Part shown: piece by piece, positions 32,334 through 40,296 of the stretch | Numbering within the stretch: the first letter of the stretch is position 1 | Layout of the letters: each line of letters opens with the position of its first letter | NCBI GenBank assembly: GCA_017938645.1 | Contig: JAGBBE010000069.1 | Coordinates: 1 to 40,327 of the forward strand | From: Clostridia bacterium | GTDB lineage: Bacteria; Bacillota_A; Clostridia; Christensenellales; Aristaeellaceae | Direction: 5' to 3' | DNA: 40,327 nucleotides | Position numbers and translations under genes: made by a program | The notes under the pieces: model-generated | What the model saw: only the letters and a program-made list of their open reading frames with translations | Told to the model about the DNA's origin: nothing | The model's database searches: none

Positions 32334-33695
32334 TTGAAACTTCTTCTGCATATCTGCTGCGCACCGTGCTCGATTATGTGCATCGAAAGTCTGCGCGCAG
32401 AGGGCATTGAACCCGTGGGTTTCTGGGATAATCCCAACATCCATCCCTATACCGAATACCGCGAACGCCGCGATGCGCTTTCGGCCTACGCCAAGACCAT
32501 CGGACTGGATTTGATCCTCAATGGCGAATACGGTCTGCGTCCGTTTGTGCGGGCTGTGGCGGAGGATATCGACCATCGCTGCATCCAGTGCTACCGCATG
32601 CGCTTTTCTTCTGCGGCGAAATATGCTTCTGAAAACGGATTTACGCATTTTACTTCGACGCTTTTCATCAGCCCGTATCAGAATTATGAACTCATGCTTC
32701 AGGCTGCACAGGAAGCTGCCAAAGAATACGGCGTTGCCTTCCTCCACCGCGATTTCCGGCCTTATTTCAAGGAGGGCCAGGAACGTGCAAAGCAGCTGGA
32801 CATCTATATGCAGAAATACTGTGGATGCATTTTCAGCGAGGAAGACCGCTACAAAAAGAAAAAGCGTCCCAAGGATATGCTCACGCCGCACGAAATCGAA
32901 CGAGAGCTTGACACGCGCTGGGCTGGACGCGGCGAGATCAGCTATGCGGAGGAAATGAACTCCACTAACATCCGCGCCAAGGAGATGGCGCGCGCTGGCG
33001 CGATGCACGGAAGCCTTGCTGTGTGCGAAAACCAGACGGCCGGGCGAGGAAGACTCGACCGTTCTTGGGATACGCCTGCCGGACAGGCTCTTACGCAGTC
33101 GATGGTGCTTCGGCCTCATCTGCCGCCGGAACAGGCGCAGCTGATCACGCTGGCAGCGGCGGTGGCCTCGGCGCAGGCCATCCGCGATATCTGCCCCAAG
33201 CTCAAACCCGGCATCAAATGGCCCAACGACGTCGTTATCAACGGCAAAAAATGCGTGGGAGTTCTGTGCGAAATGGGCTTTGCCGGAAATGGAGAAACCT
33301 ATGTGATTCCCGGCGTTGGCATCAATGTAAACCAGCTTTCGTTTGACGGAGAGCTGGAGGAGAAGGCAACCTCGCTTCTGATGGAGATGCGGAAGCTTTC
33401 GCCCAAAATGCAACCCATCAGCCGCAGGCATCTGCTATGCGCCTATCTCAAACGCATGGAGGATGCGGTGGATGCGCTGGAGCGCGAGGGACTTCTTGGC
33501 ATTCTGAAGGAATACGTCTCCCGGAGCGTAACGCTAGGCAGCAAGGTGCATGTGATCGGGCCGGAGATTGATTTTACCGGCACGGCCAAAGCCATCGACG
33601 AAACCGGCGCGCTGATTGTAACCGATGAAGAAGGCTGCGACCGCCGCGTGATCTGCGGGGATGTGAGCGTGCGCGGCATGATGGGATATGTGTGA
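32334..33695 (+). CDS. Fusion of epoxyqueuosine reductase QueH and biotin protein ligase BirA
   Basis: One open frame of 453 codons joins two enzymes. Residues 1-180 are QueH, the last step of queuosine synthesis in tRNA: HICCAPC (Cys8, Cys9, Cys12), HRCIQCYRMR (Cys83, Cys86), STLFISPYQNYE and YCGCIFSEEDRY (Cys163, Cys165), which supply Fe-S ligands. Residues about 184-453 are a biotin-[acetyl-CoA carboxylase] ligase: EEMNSTN, the ATP/biotin loop QTAGRGRLDRSW (234-245), KWPNDVVINGKKCVGVL and a C-terminal SH3-like part. The BirA HTH repressor domain is missing, so this is a ligase-only form. The start is a TTG at 32334 with AGAGGTGA upstream and the QueH N-terminus directly after it; the ATG at 32313 overlaps the promoter -10. 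There is no stop or frameshift between the halves. Confidence 0.88.
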   Translation: MKLLLHICCAPCSIMCIESLRAEGIEPVGFWDNPNIHPYTEYRERRDALSAYAKTIGLDLILNGEYGLRPFVRAVAEDIDHRCIQCYRMRFSSAAKYASENGFTHFTSTLFISPYQNYELMLQAAQEAAKEYGVAFLHRDFRPYFKEGQERAKQLDIYMQKYCGCIFSEEDRYKKKKRPKDMLTPHEIERELDTRWAGRGEISYAEEMNSTNIRAKEMARAGAMHGSLAVCENQTAGRGRLDRSWDTPAGQALTQSMVLRPHLPPEQAQLITLAAAVASAQAIRDICPKLKPGIKWPNDVVINGKKCVGVLCEMGFAGNGETYVIPGVGINVNQLSFDGELEEKATSLLMEMRKLSPKMQPISRRHLLCAYLKRMEDAVDALEREGLLGILKEYVSRSVTLGSKVHVIGPEIDFTGTAKAIDETGALIVTDEEGCDRRVICGDVSVRGMMGYV

Positions 33696-33709
33696 AAGGA
33701 GCGGGAGAG

Positions 33710-34645
33710 ATGCTGTTTGAAGGAAGCATTACCGATGTAAAAGGAATCCGGGTCGGACAGGCGCAGAATAGGCAGGCGCGCACCGGCGTAACCGTGGTTC
33801 TGGTGGATGGCGAGGGCGCGGCGGTTGCGGCGGACGTTCGCGGCGCAGCGCCCGGCACGCGTGAAACCGATCTCTGCCGCCCGGAGAATACCGTGGAGAA
33901 GGCCAATGCCGTGGTGCTGGCCGGAGGCAGCGCGTTCGGTCTGGCGGCAGCCACGGGCGTGATGGAATATCTCGAAGAGAAGAACATCGGCGTGGACATG
34001 GGTGTGTGTCATGTGCCGATTGTGCCTGCTGCAGTTGTGTTTGATCTGATGGTCGGCGACGCGCATGTGCGGCCTGATGCGAAAATGGGCAGGGAAGCCT
34101 GTGAGAACGCATCCAAAGAGGTGCGGCAGGGTATGTGCGGCGCCGGAACAGGCGCAACGGTTGGCAAGATGATTCCCGGCGCAATTCCTCAGCAGGGCGG
34201 TGTGGGCACGGCGAGCATCCGTCTGGCCAGCGGCGTGACTGTGGGCGCCATTGCCGTGGTCAATGCCTGCGGCGATGTGTATGATATCCGAAGCGGCGAG
34301 CCCATCGGCTGCGGCCGTCTGCCGGATGGCACGCCGGTTCTGTGCGATATGATGATCACCGCAGCACTGCCGGATATGCAGGCCGGAAAGAACACCACCA
34401 TCGCCGTTGTGGCGACGGATGCAAAGCTGAGCAAGGCTGAAGCACAGCGCATGGCCACCTGCGCGCATGACGGTTACGCCCGCGCTATCCGTCCTGTGCA
34501 TACCCAGATGGACGGCGATACCATCTTCGCGCTGGCGACCGGTCAGGCGGAACACGCGGCGCATCCTGTGCAGCTGTGCGCGGCTGCGGCGGAGGTCATG
34601 GCGCGCGCAATCAACAACGCCATCCTCGCGGGGAAACAGGCATGA
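33710..34645 (+). CDS. P1 family (DmpA/S58-type) peptidase
   Basis: A 311-aa protein of the DmpA/BapA-like N-terminal nucleophile aminopeptidases, which process themselves and cleave short or beta-amino peptides. Family features are GSITDVKGIRVGQAQ, VVLAGGSAFGLAAATGVMEYLEE, GMCGAGTGATVGKM, QQGGVGTASIRLASG and VGAIAVVNACGDV. I could not place the cleavage-site nucleophile with confidence. The ATG at 33710 has GGAG upstream; a GTG at 33692 overlapping the birA stop is less likely. The end overlaps the acpS start (ATGA). The physiological substrate is unknown. Confidence 0.86.
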   Translation: MLFEGSITDVKGIRVGQAQNRQARTGVTVVLVDGEGAAVAADVRGAAPGTRETDLCRPENTVEKANAVVLAGGSAFGLAAATGVMEYLEEKNIGVDMGVCHVPIVPAAVVFDLMVGDAHVRPDAKMGREACENASKEVRQGMCGAGTGATVGKMIPGAIPQQGGVGTASIRLASGVTVGAIAVVNACGDVYDIRSGEPIGCGRLPDGTPVLCDMMITAALPDMQAGKNTTIAVVATDAKLSKAEAQRMATCAHDGYARAIRPVHTQMDGDTIFALATGQAEHAAHPVQLCAAAAEVMARAINNAILAGKQA

Positions 34646-35007
34646 AGGGAATCGGAATTGATCTGTGCTCGGTGGAACGCATCGAAGAGGCCATGACTGA
34701 CCGGTTCCTCGGACGCTGCTACACGCCGGAGGAACGAAGCTATCTGATTTCCCGCGGAAAAATGGGCGCGCAGAGCGCCGCGGCGATGTTTGCTGCCAAG
34801 GAAGCCTTTCTCAAGGCCATCGGCACAGGACTCGGCGGGGGAGTCAGCCTCAGCGATATTGGCGTGCACCACGCGGAATCAGGCGCGCCGGAGTATGCGC
34901 TGGGTGAAAAGGCGCAGGAGGCGCTGCGCGCGAAGGGGGCATCGCAGGCTTTTTTGAGCCTTACGCACGAGAAAGGAATGGCTGCCGCTGTGTGCGTGAT
35001 CGAATGA
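34642..35007 (+). CDS. acpS: Holo-[acyl-carrier-protein] synthase
   Basis: A 121-aa enzyme that transfers 4'-phosphopantetheine from CoA to acyl carrier protein. The magnesium-binding motif GIGIDLCSVERIE contains the conserved Asp, and FAAKEAFLKAIGTG contains the conserved Glu and Lys. The C-terminal LSLTHEKGMAAAVCVIE is also typical. It overlaps the peptidase gene by 4 nt and lies 15 nt before the nnr gene, an acpS-nnr order common in Firmicutes. Confidence 0.95.
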   Translation: MKGIGIDLCSVERIEEAMTDRFLGRCYTPEERSYLISRGKMGAQSAAAMFAAKEAFLKAIGTGLGGGVSLSDIGVHHAESGAPEYALGEKAQEALRAKGASQAFLSLTHEKGMAAAVCVIE

Positions 35008-35022
35008 TACGGAGGGAACGGC

Positions 35023-36876
35023 GTGTTAAGAACCATCTCGCCTGCTGAAATGAAGCGGGTCGAAACCGAGGTGATGGAGAAGACGTCCATCACAGGCGAA
35101 AGGCTGATGCAGCGCGCTGCAGCGCATGTTGCGGACATGGCGGAGCGTTTGATTTGCAGTCGCAAGGGCTGTGTCCTGTGTCTGTGCGGCACAGGCAACA
35201 ACGGCGGCGACGGCATGGCGGCCATGCGGATTCTGGCGGAACGGAGTGTGGATTTTCAGGGCGAGTGCTGGGTACTTCCGGGAAATCTTTCTGCAGATGC
35301 GGTGCGTGAATTGGATAGGCTCGCTCAAACACAGGTCAAAATCGTCCGTATCGGGAGTACGCTTCCCTCTATTCCTGATCATGTGAACTGCATCATTGAT
35401 GCGTTGTTTGGAACCGGCCTTTGCCGGGCGCTTGAGGGCTTGGCAAAGGAGTGCTGCATGCTGATGAACGCACTGGATGCGCCGGTGATAGCGGTGGACA
35501 TTCCCTCCGGCCTCAATGGTCTCACTGGAGAAATATTGGGCACGGCGGTCAAAGCTGACTATACGGTTACATTCCATCGTCCCAAGCACGGCCTGTATCT
35601 GAAACAGGGGCCGGATTGCGCCGGTGAAATCGTGGTGGGAGACATCGGCCTGCCTGCCCGGCTGGATGATGCAGGTGGTTTTGCAATGCTTGAAAAAAGT
35701 GATCTTGCCCGTCTGCTGCCCAGACGCGCGCGGGTGAGTCACAAAGGCAGCTATGGCCGCGTGCTCCTGTGGGCGGGATCGCGCGGAATGGCCGGTGCGG
35801 CGGCGATTGCTGCTACAGCGGCGCTGCGCACGGGTGCGGGTCTGGTCACCGTGGCCTGCCCCGACCGGATTGTTGAGATTGTGCAGGTGCTCTGTCCCTG
35901 CGCAACCTGCCTGCCGCTTCCGGAGGATGCGGACGAGGCATGGATACTGCTTTCGGAGGCGATAGACCACTGTGACGCTGTGGGCGCGGGATGCGGGCTT
36001 GGCAGAAGCGAATGGGCGGCTGAGCTGCTTGAAAAACTGCTTGCAGCAAAGAAGCCCATGGTGCTGGATGCGGACGTGCTCAACCTGATGGCATCAGAGG
36101 ACTTGCAGGCAAACGGCGCATTCCTTACGCCTCATCCCGCCGAGGCGGCAAGGCTTCTGGGATGCAGCGTTTCCGACATTGTTGCGGATGCGCCTCTGGC
36201 AGCGCAGAAACTCGCAAAGGACAACGCTGTCATTCTCAAGGGCGCATGCAGTGTCCTCTGCGATGGCGAAAAAATGGCGATCAATCCCTATGGAACACCC
36301 GGCATGGCCAAAGGCGGCAGCGGCGACGCGCTCACCGGCGTGATGGCTGCGCTTCTGGCTGGGCGAGCAGCAGGCGCATATGCGATGGATGATCTTGAAT
36401 TGATGCAGACTGCCTGCGCGCTTCACGGCATCGCCGGAGAAATGGCGGAGGAGGCGTATGGTGAGCGAGGAATGCTTGCCACCGACCTTTGCGATTTTTT
36501 AGGGCGGATTGAAATGGAAAAACCGAACATTCTATTTCGGAGGAAAGAGGAAAATTCGGATCACTTGGGCCGCCCTGTGACGGTTATTGTGGAACGCAGA
36601 GCGGGTATGCGCACAGAAGGAGCGGAGTCTGCTCCCGGTCGTCTCAACTGCGGTTATGCGCAGGAGGTGCTGGAGCGGGAAAACCGCTGGCAGGATGTGT
36701 TTATCTGGGGGATATCAAAGCCGCTGGAATGGTTTGAGGGCGTGGTGATTGCATCAGCGTATATAGACGGCGTGGAAAAATGGATCGCAGGATCTGAAAA
36801 TCTGCGCCTTTCCGAGTCGGAAGTCAGGCGGGAACTTTCCGTTTTGGGCAGCATTGAATCGGTCTGCTGTCTGTGA
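35023..36876 (+). CDS. nnr: NAD(P)HX epimerase/dehydratase (NnrE-NnrD) with a C-terminal pyrophosphatase-like domain
   Basis: A 617-aa protein that repairs hydrated NAD(P)H. Residues 1-215 are the YjeF_N epimerase (CGTGNNGGDGMAA at 55-67, IIDALFGTGL, VDIPSGLNG). Residues 225-495 are the ADP/ATP-dependent dehydratase (GSYGRVLLWAGSRGMAGAA, LTPHPAEAARL, GMAKGGSGDALTG). Residues 498-617 are extra: HLGRPVTVIVERRAG, NCGYAQEVL, WQDVFIWGISKPLEWFEGVVIA and EKWIAG. These follow, from memory, small Firmicute inorganic-pyrophosphatase-like proteins. Several canonical acidic metal ligands seem replaced, for instance GVEKW where DDK-type residues are usual. The start is GTG 35023 with GGAGGG upstream. The ATG at 36514 could be an internal start but has only a weak site. 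Confidence 0.9.
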   Translation: MLRTISPAEMKRVETEVMEKTSITGERLMQRAAAHVADMAERLICSRKGCVLCLCGTGNNGGDGMAAMRILAERSVDFQGECWVLPGNLSADAVRELDRLAQTQVKIVRIGSTLPSIPDHVNCIIDALFGTGLCRALEGLAKECCMLMNALDAPVIAVDIPSGLNGLTGEILGTAVKADYTVTFHRPKHGLYLKQGPDCAGEIVVGDIGLPARLDDAGGFAMLEKSDLARLLPRRARVSHKGSYGRVLLWAGSRGMAGAAAIAATAALRTGAGLVTVACPDRIVEIVQVLCPCATCLPLPEDADEAWILLSEAIDHCDAVGAGCGLGRSEWAAELLEKLLAAKKPMVLDADVLNLMASEDLQANGAFLTPHPAEAARLLGCSVSDIVADAPLAAQKLAKDNAVILKGACSVLCDGEKMAINPYGTPGMAKGGSGDALTGVMAALLAGRAAGAYAMDDLELMQTACALHGIAGEMAEEAYGERGMLATDLCDFLGRIEMEKPNILFRRKEENSDHLGRPVTVIVERRAGMRTEGAESAPGRLNCGYAQEVLERENRWQDVFIWGISKPLEWFEGVVIASAYIDGVEKWIAGSENLRLSESEVRRELSVLGSIESVCCL

Positions 36877-36933
36877 AATGGCGAAAATGGGAAACGATTC
36901 TTCTTATCGCACATAAAAAAGCAAAACTTCAAA

Positions 36934-36946
36934 AACGTTCGGAAAT
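36934..36946 (-). promoter_or_regulatory. PurBox-like site 1 (PurR operator candidate)
   Basis: The minus strand reads ATTTCCGAACGTT, 12 of 13 positions of the Gram-positive PurBox AWWWCCGAACWWT. It lies just upstream of the -35 of the purE promoter. Confidence 0.55.
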
Positions 36947-36950
36947 AAGG

Positions 36951-36979
36951 TTGACAATCCCTCTGGTTTTCGATAAAAT
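36951..36979 (+). promoter_or_regulatory. Promoter of the purine operon
   Basis: TTGACA (36951-36956) and TAAAAT (36974-36979) are 17 bp apart, among the best promoters in the window. The expected start near 36986 gives a leader of about 180 nt before purE. No known purine, PRPP or ZTP riboswitch consensus was recognised in that leader. Confidence 0.82.
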
Positions 36980-36985
36980 ATTCCT

Positions 36986-36998
36986 ATCGTTCGGAAAG
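36986..36998 (-). promoter_or_regulatory. PurBox-like site 2 (PurR operator candidate)
   Basis: The minus strand reads CTTTCCGAACGAT, 11 of 13 PurBox positions. It has the same orientation as site 1, 52 bp away (core CGTTCGGAAA on plus in both), and covers the expected transcription start. Confidence 0.45.
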
Positions 36999-37013
36999 GA
37001 GGCAGGCTGACGC

Positions 37014-37169
37014 ATGCGTTCGAAGGTTGTGTATCGCTTTGTCCGCTTTCAGCGCCAGTTCTCTCTGCTTTTTGAACGACAGCATCATATTTGCATTCCG
37101 GATGCAGCCGCGCAGCGTCCCTGCGTGATGGCTGCATCTTTTTATGCACATGGAGGCACAGAAGAATGA
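37014..37169 (+). CDS. 51-aa leader ORF spanning the purE attenuator
   Basis: An uninterrupted ORF in the purE leader, starting MRSKVVYRFVRFQRQF and ending GGTEE. AGGAGG lies 11 nt upstream, and the TGA stop overlaps the purE ATG (ATGA). The frame runs through the intrinsic terminator hairpin at 37101-37143, so ribosomes translating it would cover that hairpin and hand over directly to purE. The peptide is basic, has no recognised family, and may matter only for its translation. It is not proven to be expressed. Confidence 0.5.
   Translation: MRSKVVYRFVRFQRQFSLLFERQHHICIPDAAAQRPCVMAASFYAHGGTEE
37092..37143 (+). terminator. Transcription attenuator before purE
   Basis: The terminator has an outer 9-bp stem (37101-37109 with 37130-37138), an inner 5-bp stem (37111-37115 with 37121-37125) and five T residues (37139-37143), ending 22 nt before purE. 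An alternative 5-bp hairpin (37092-37096 with 37102-37106) uses the 5' half of the outer stem and could serve as an antiterminator. Confidence 0.72.
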
Positions 37170-37648
37170 AAAAAGTAGCGGTTATCATGGGTTCCGACAG
37201 CGATCTCCCCGTTCTCGAAGGCTGCTTCAAGACCCTCAAGAAGCTCGATATTCCCTATGAGGCGCACGTTTATTCCGCTCACCGCACCCCTGCGGAAGCG
37301 GCGGAGTTTGCCAGAAATGCCCGTGCCAACGGCTTTGGCGCCATCATCGCCGCTGCCGGCAAGGCTGCTCATCTGGCCGGTGCGCTGGCTGCACAGAGCA
37401 TTCTGCCCGTCATCGGCATCCCCGTCAAAGCGAGTGCGCTGGACGGTTTGGACGCGCTGCTGTCCACCGTGCAGATGCCCGGCGGCATTCCCGTTGCCAC
37501 TGTTGCCATCAACGGCAGTGAAAACGCTGCGCTTCTGGCCGCGCAGATGATTGCCCTGAGCGATGAAGAACTTGCCGGCAAGCTCCTCGACATGCGCGAG
37601 GAAATGCACCAGAGCGTTCTGAAGAAGGACGCCGCCCTGAACGTTTAA
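37166..37648 (+). CDS. purE: N5-carboxyaminoimidazole ribonucleotide mutase
   Basis: A 160-aa class I PurE for de novo purine synthesis. Motifs are [10 protein letters not shown], the catalytic-region YSAHRTP (His39, Arg40), [16 protein letters not shown] and [15 protein letters not shown]. The ATG at 37166 has GGAGG 9 nt upstream and overlaps the leader ORF stop. It is first of purE-purM-purN-purO-AICAR transformylase. A class I PurE normally works with PurK, which is not in the window. Confidence 0.96.
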   Translation: MKKVAVIMGSDSDLPVLEGCFKTLKKLDIPYEAHVYSAHRTPAEAAEFARNARANGFGAIIAAAGKAAHLAGALAAQSILPVIGIPVKASALDGLDALLSTVQMPGGIPVATVAINGSENAALLAAQMIALSDEELAGKLLDMREEMHQSVLKKDAALNV

Positions 37649-37668
37649 CCTACGGAGGAAAGAAAATC

Positions 37669-38709
37669 ATGAAGAGCGAAAGCGCAAGCTACAAGGCTGC
37701 AGGCGTGGATATCACCGCCGGTTACAAGGCTGTTGAACTGATGAAAAAGCACGTTGCCCGCACCCGCAACGAGGGCTGTCTGGACGATGTGGGCGGCTTC
37801 GGCGGCTGCTTCGGCCTGCCTGTGGCCGGAATGGAAGAGCCTGTGCTCGTTTCCGGCACCGACGGCTGCGGCACCAAGGTCAAGCTCGCCATCCTGATGG
37901 ACAAGCACGACACCATCGGCATCGACGCCGTGGCCATGTGCGTCAACGACATCATCTGCTGCGGCGCAAAGCCCCTGTTCTTCCTGGACTACATCGCCTG
38001 CGGCAAGAACGTCCCCGAGAAGATCGCCGAGATCGTCGGCGGCGTGGCCGAGGGCTGCGTCCAGTCCGGTGCTGCCCTGATCGGCGGCGAGACTGCCGAG
38101 CATCCCGGCCTGATGCCCGTGGACGAGTATGACCTGGCCGGCTTCGCCGTGGGCATCGTCGACAAGAAGAAGATCATCGACAACACCCGCATGGCCGCCG
38201 GCGACGTGGTCATCGGCCTGGCCTCCACCGGCATCCACTCCAACGGCTTCTCCCTGTGCCGGAAGGTCTTCAACATCGACGCCAATCCCGATTCTCTGTA
38301 TGTGAAGCGCGAGGACCTGGGCGGCAAGAGCGTTGCCGAGGCCCTGCTGGTCCCCACCCGCATCTATGTCAAGTCCGTCCTGGCTCTGCTGGAGCAGGTG
38401 GATGTGAAGGGCATCTCCCACATCACCGGCGGCGGCTTCTATGAGAACATTCCCCGTTCCATCCCCGACGGTCTGGGCGCGAAGATCGACAAGAGCGCCG
38501 TCAAGGTCCTGCCCATCTTCGACGTCATCGCCAAGGAGGGCAACATCCCCGAGCGCGACATGTTCAACACCTACAACATGGGCGTGGGCATGAGCATCGT
38601 GGTCCCCGCAGCTGAGGTCGATAAGGCCCTTGAGATCCTGAGCGCCAACGGCGAGACTGCCTATGTCATCGGCGAGATCGTCGAATCCGACGAGAAGGTG
38701 ATCCTGTGA
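37669..38709 (+). CDS. purM: Phosphoribosylformylglycinamidine cyclo-ligase (AIR synthase)
   Basis: A 346-aa PurM, which closes the imidazole ring to make AIR using ATP. Characteristic segments are [67 protein letters not shown] and [20 protein letters not shown] lies 10 nt before the ATG, and the stop overlaps the purN start (TGATG). Codons end in C or G far more often than in genes upstream of purE. Confidence 0.97.
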   Translation: MKSESASYKAAGVDITAGYKAVELMKKHVARTRNEGCLDDVGGFGGCFGLPVAGMEEPVLVSGTDGCGTKVKLAILMDKHDTIGIDAVAMCVNDIICCGAKPLFFLDYIACGKNVPEKIAEIVGGVAEGCVQSGAALIGGETAEHPGLMPVDEYDLAGFAVGIVDKKKIIDNTRMAAGDVVIGLASTGIHSNGFSLCRKVFNIDANPDSLYVKREDLGGKSVAEALLVPTRIYVKSVLALLEQVDVKGISHITGGGFYENIPRSIPDGLGAKIDKSAVKVLPIFDVIAKEGNIPERDMFNTYNMGVGMSIVVPAAEVDKALEILSANGETAYVIGEIVESDEKVIL

Positions 38710-39314
38710 TGAAGACCCGGATCGCAGTTCTCGTCTCCGGCGGCGGCACCAATCTCCAGGCTCTGCTGGAGGCCGAGGCTGCCGGTAAGATCCCCCACGG
38801 TGAGATCTCCCTGGTGCTGGCCAATAATCCGGGCGCTTACGCGCTGGAGCGGGCCAAGAACTTCGGCGTTCCCGGCGCTGTCGTCACGAAAAAGGAGTGC
38901 GGCGGCTCCCAGGAGCAGTTCGAGGACACCATCCAGGCGGTCCTGGAGCGCAACGGCACCGACATGATCATCCTGGCGGGCTTCATGAGCATCCTGAGCG
39001 AGCGGTTCACTTCCCGCTGGCCGGGCCGGATCATCAACATCCACCCCAGCCTGATCCCCGCCTTCTGCGGCGAGGGCTTCTACGGCCTGCGGGTCCACGA
39101 GGCTGCCCTCCAACGGGGCGTCAAGCTCACCGGCGCCACCGTCCACTTCGTCAACGAGATCCCCGACGGCGGCCCCATCATCCTGCAGAAGGCTGTGGAG
39201 GTCCGCGAGGGCGATACCCCTGAGATCCTGCAGCGCCGGGTCATGGAGCAGGCTGAATGGCTCCTGCTGCCCCAGGCCGCAGAGATCGTGGCTGAGCAGC
39301 TGCAGAAGAAGTAA
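38709..39314 (+). CDS. purN: Phosphoribosylglycinamide formyltransferase
   Basis: A 201-aa folate-dependent GAR transformylase. The catalytic triad is visible as Asn110 and His112 in IINIHPSLIPAF, and Asp153 in IPDGGPIILQKAV. The N-terminal VLVSGGGTNLQALL is also standard. It starts at the ATG overlapping the purM stop. A palindromic repeat immediately follows the stop codon, before purO. Confidence 0.96.
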   Translation: MKTRIAVLVSGGGTNLQALLEAEAAGKIPHGEISLVLANNPGAYALERAKNFGVPGAVVTKKECGGSQEQFEDTIQAVLERNGTDMIILAGFMSILSERFTSRWPGRIINIHPSLIPAFCGEGFYGLRVHEAALQRGVKLTGATVHFVNEIPDGGPIILQKAVEVREGDTPEILQRRVMEQAEWLLLPQAAEIVAEQLQKK

Positions 39315-39320
39315 TTATTA

Positions 39321-39477
39321 GCCTTCCCCTCTGGGGAAGGTGCCCCAACGCGCACAGCGCGGCAGGGGCGGATGAGGCTGGTACGCGGTACGGATTCGCC
39401 GGAATGTATCAGAAATCGCAATGCCGTGCTGCACCTCACCCGTCCCCTTCGGGGCCACCCTTCCCAAGGGGGAGGGC
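39321..39477. repeat. MITE-like interspersed palindromic repeat within the purine operon
   Basis: The left arm (39321-39377) begins GCCTTCCCCTCTGGGGAAGG and ends GGATGAGG. The right arm (39434-39477) is its imperfect inverse, starting CCTCACCCG and ending in GGGGGAGGGC. Each arm also contains its own small hairpin. Similar CCTTCCCC...GGATGAGG elements are, as I recall, dispersed in many gut Clostridia (for example Faecalibacterium relatives). It encodes nothing, and no clear target duplication was seen. Confidence 0.72.
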
Positions 39478-39503
39478 ATGACTTACATAGAGGAGAAATC
39501 ACA

Positions 39504-40217
39504 ATGAACGTTTACGAGACCAAGACCATGGCTGAGCGCCTGGACGGTAACACCTATCCCGGCCGCGGCATCGTGCTGGGCGTCACCGCCGACGGCAAGA
39601 AGGCCGTCGCCGCCTACTTCATCATGGGCCGCTCCGTCAACTCCCGCAACCGCGTCTTCATCCAGGAGCCCGACGGCATCCGCACTGAGGCCCACGACCC
39701 CGCCCTGATGAAGGATCCCCACCTGATCATCTACCATCCCGTCCGGGAGCTGGGCAACGGCCTGATCGTCACCAACGGCGACCAGACCGACACCATCTGG
39801 GAGTTCGCCGCCCGGGGCGAGAGCTGGGAGGCTGCCCTGAGGACCCGCCAGTTCGAGGACGACGGCCCCAACTGGACCCCCCGGATCTCCGGCATCCAGG
39901 CAAATGACGGCTCCTACAAGATGTCCATCCTGAAGGCCGCCGATCCCGAGGGCAAGGCCTGCGCCCGTTTCTTCTGGGAGTATCCTGCCACCGCCGGCCT
40001 GGGCCACTTCCTGCACACCTATGTCTGCGACGGCAATCCCGTGATCCCCACCTTCCAGGGCGAGCCCGAGCGCGTGTCCATCCCCGCTGACATCGACGCC
40101 TTCACCGAGGAGCTGTGGACCAACCTGGACGAGAACAACAAGATCTCCCTGTTCGTCCGCTACACCGACATCGCCACCCGGGAAGTCGAGCAGCGCATCA
40201 TCAACAAGCACAACTAA
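39504..40217 (+). CDS. purO: IMP cyclohydrolase, PurO type
   Basis: A 237-aa protein of the archaeal-type IMP cyclohydrolase family, which closes the second purine ring to give IMP. Family-like segments are the N-terminal NTYPGRGIVLGVTADGKKAV, AYFIMGRSVNSRNRVF, LIVTNGDQTDTI and NWTPRISGI. In most bacteria this step belongs to the C-terminal... or N-terminal halves of bifunctional PurH; here it is a separate gene followed by an AICAR transformylase gene. The ATG at 39504 has GAGGAG 8 nt upstream. An upstream in-frame extension would run into the repeat and is rejected. Confidence 0.88.
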   Translation: MNVYETKTMAERLDGNTYPGRGIVLGVTADGKKAVAAYFIMGRSVNSRNRVFIQEPDGIRTEAHDPALMKDPHLIIYHPVRELGNGLIVTNGDQTDTIWEFAARGESWEAALRTRQFEDDGPNWTPRISGIQANDGSYKMSILKAADPEGKACARFFWEYPATAGLGHFLHTYVCDGNPVIPTFQGEPERVSIPADIDAFTEELWTNLDENNKISLFVRYTDIATREVEQRIINKHN

Positions 40218-40236
40218 TTAAGAATCAATAACGTAG

Positions 40237-40274
40237 CGTCATGGATACAGACTCTGAGCGTTCTGTGCATGACG
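40237..40274 (+). other. Hairpin between purO and the AICAR transformylase gene
   Basis: A 7-bp stem (40237-40243 with 40268-40274) with an inner 4-bp ACAG/CTGT pairing. No T-tract follows, so it is unlikely to be a terminator; it may influence mRNA stability. Confidence 0.4.
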
Positions 40275-40296
40275 TGGATCAATGGAGGTTTTTATT

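Noticed and set aside
32099..32440. 113-codon minus-strand frame upstream of spoVAC
   Set aside because: Only the last 42 codons follow a strong ribosome site; the upstream part overlaps the queH start and the plus-strand promoter.
36514..36876. Separate gene for the pyrophosphatase-like domain
   Set aside because: No stop codon separates it from nnr and the ribosome site before the ATG at 36514 is weak, so a fused domain is the simpler reading.
36986..37165. Purine, PRPP/ppGpp or ZTP riboswitch in the purE leader
   Set aside because: None of the conserved core segments that I know for these classes could be found; the hairpins fit attenuation instead.
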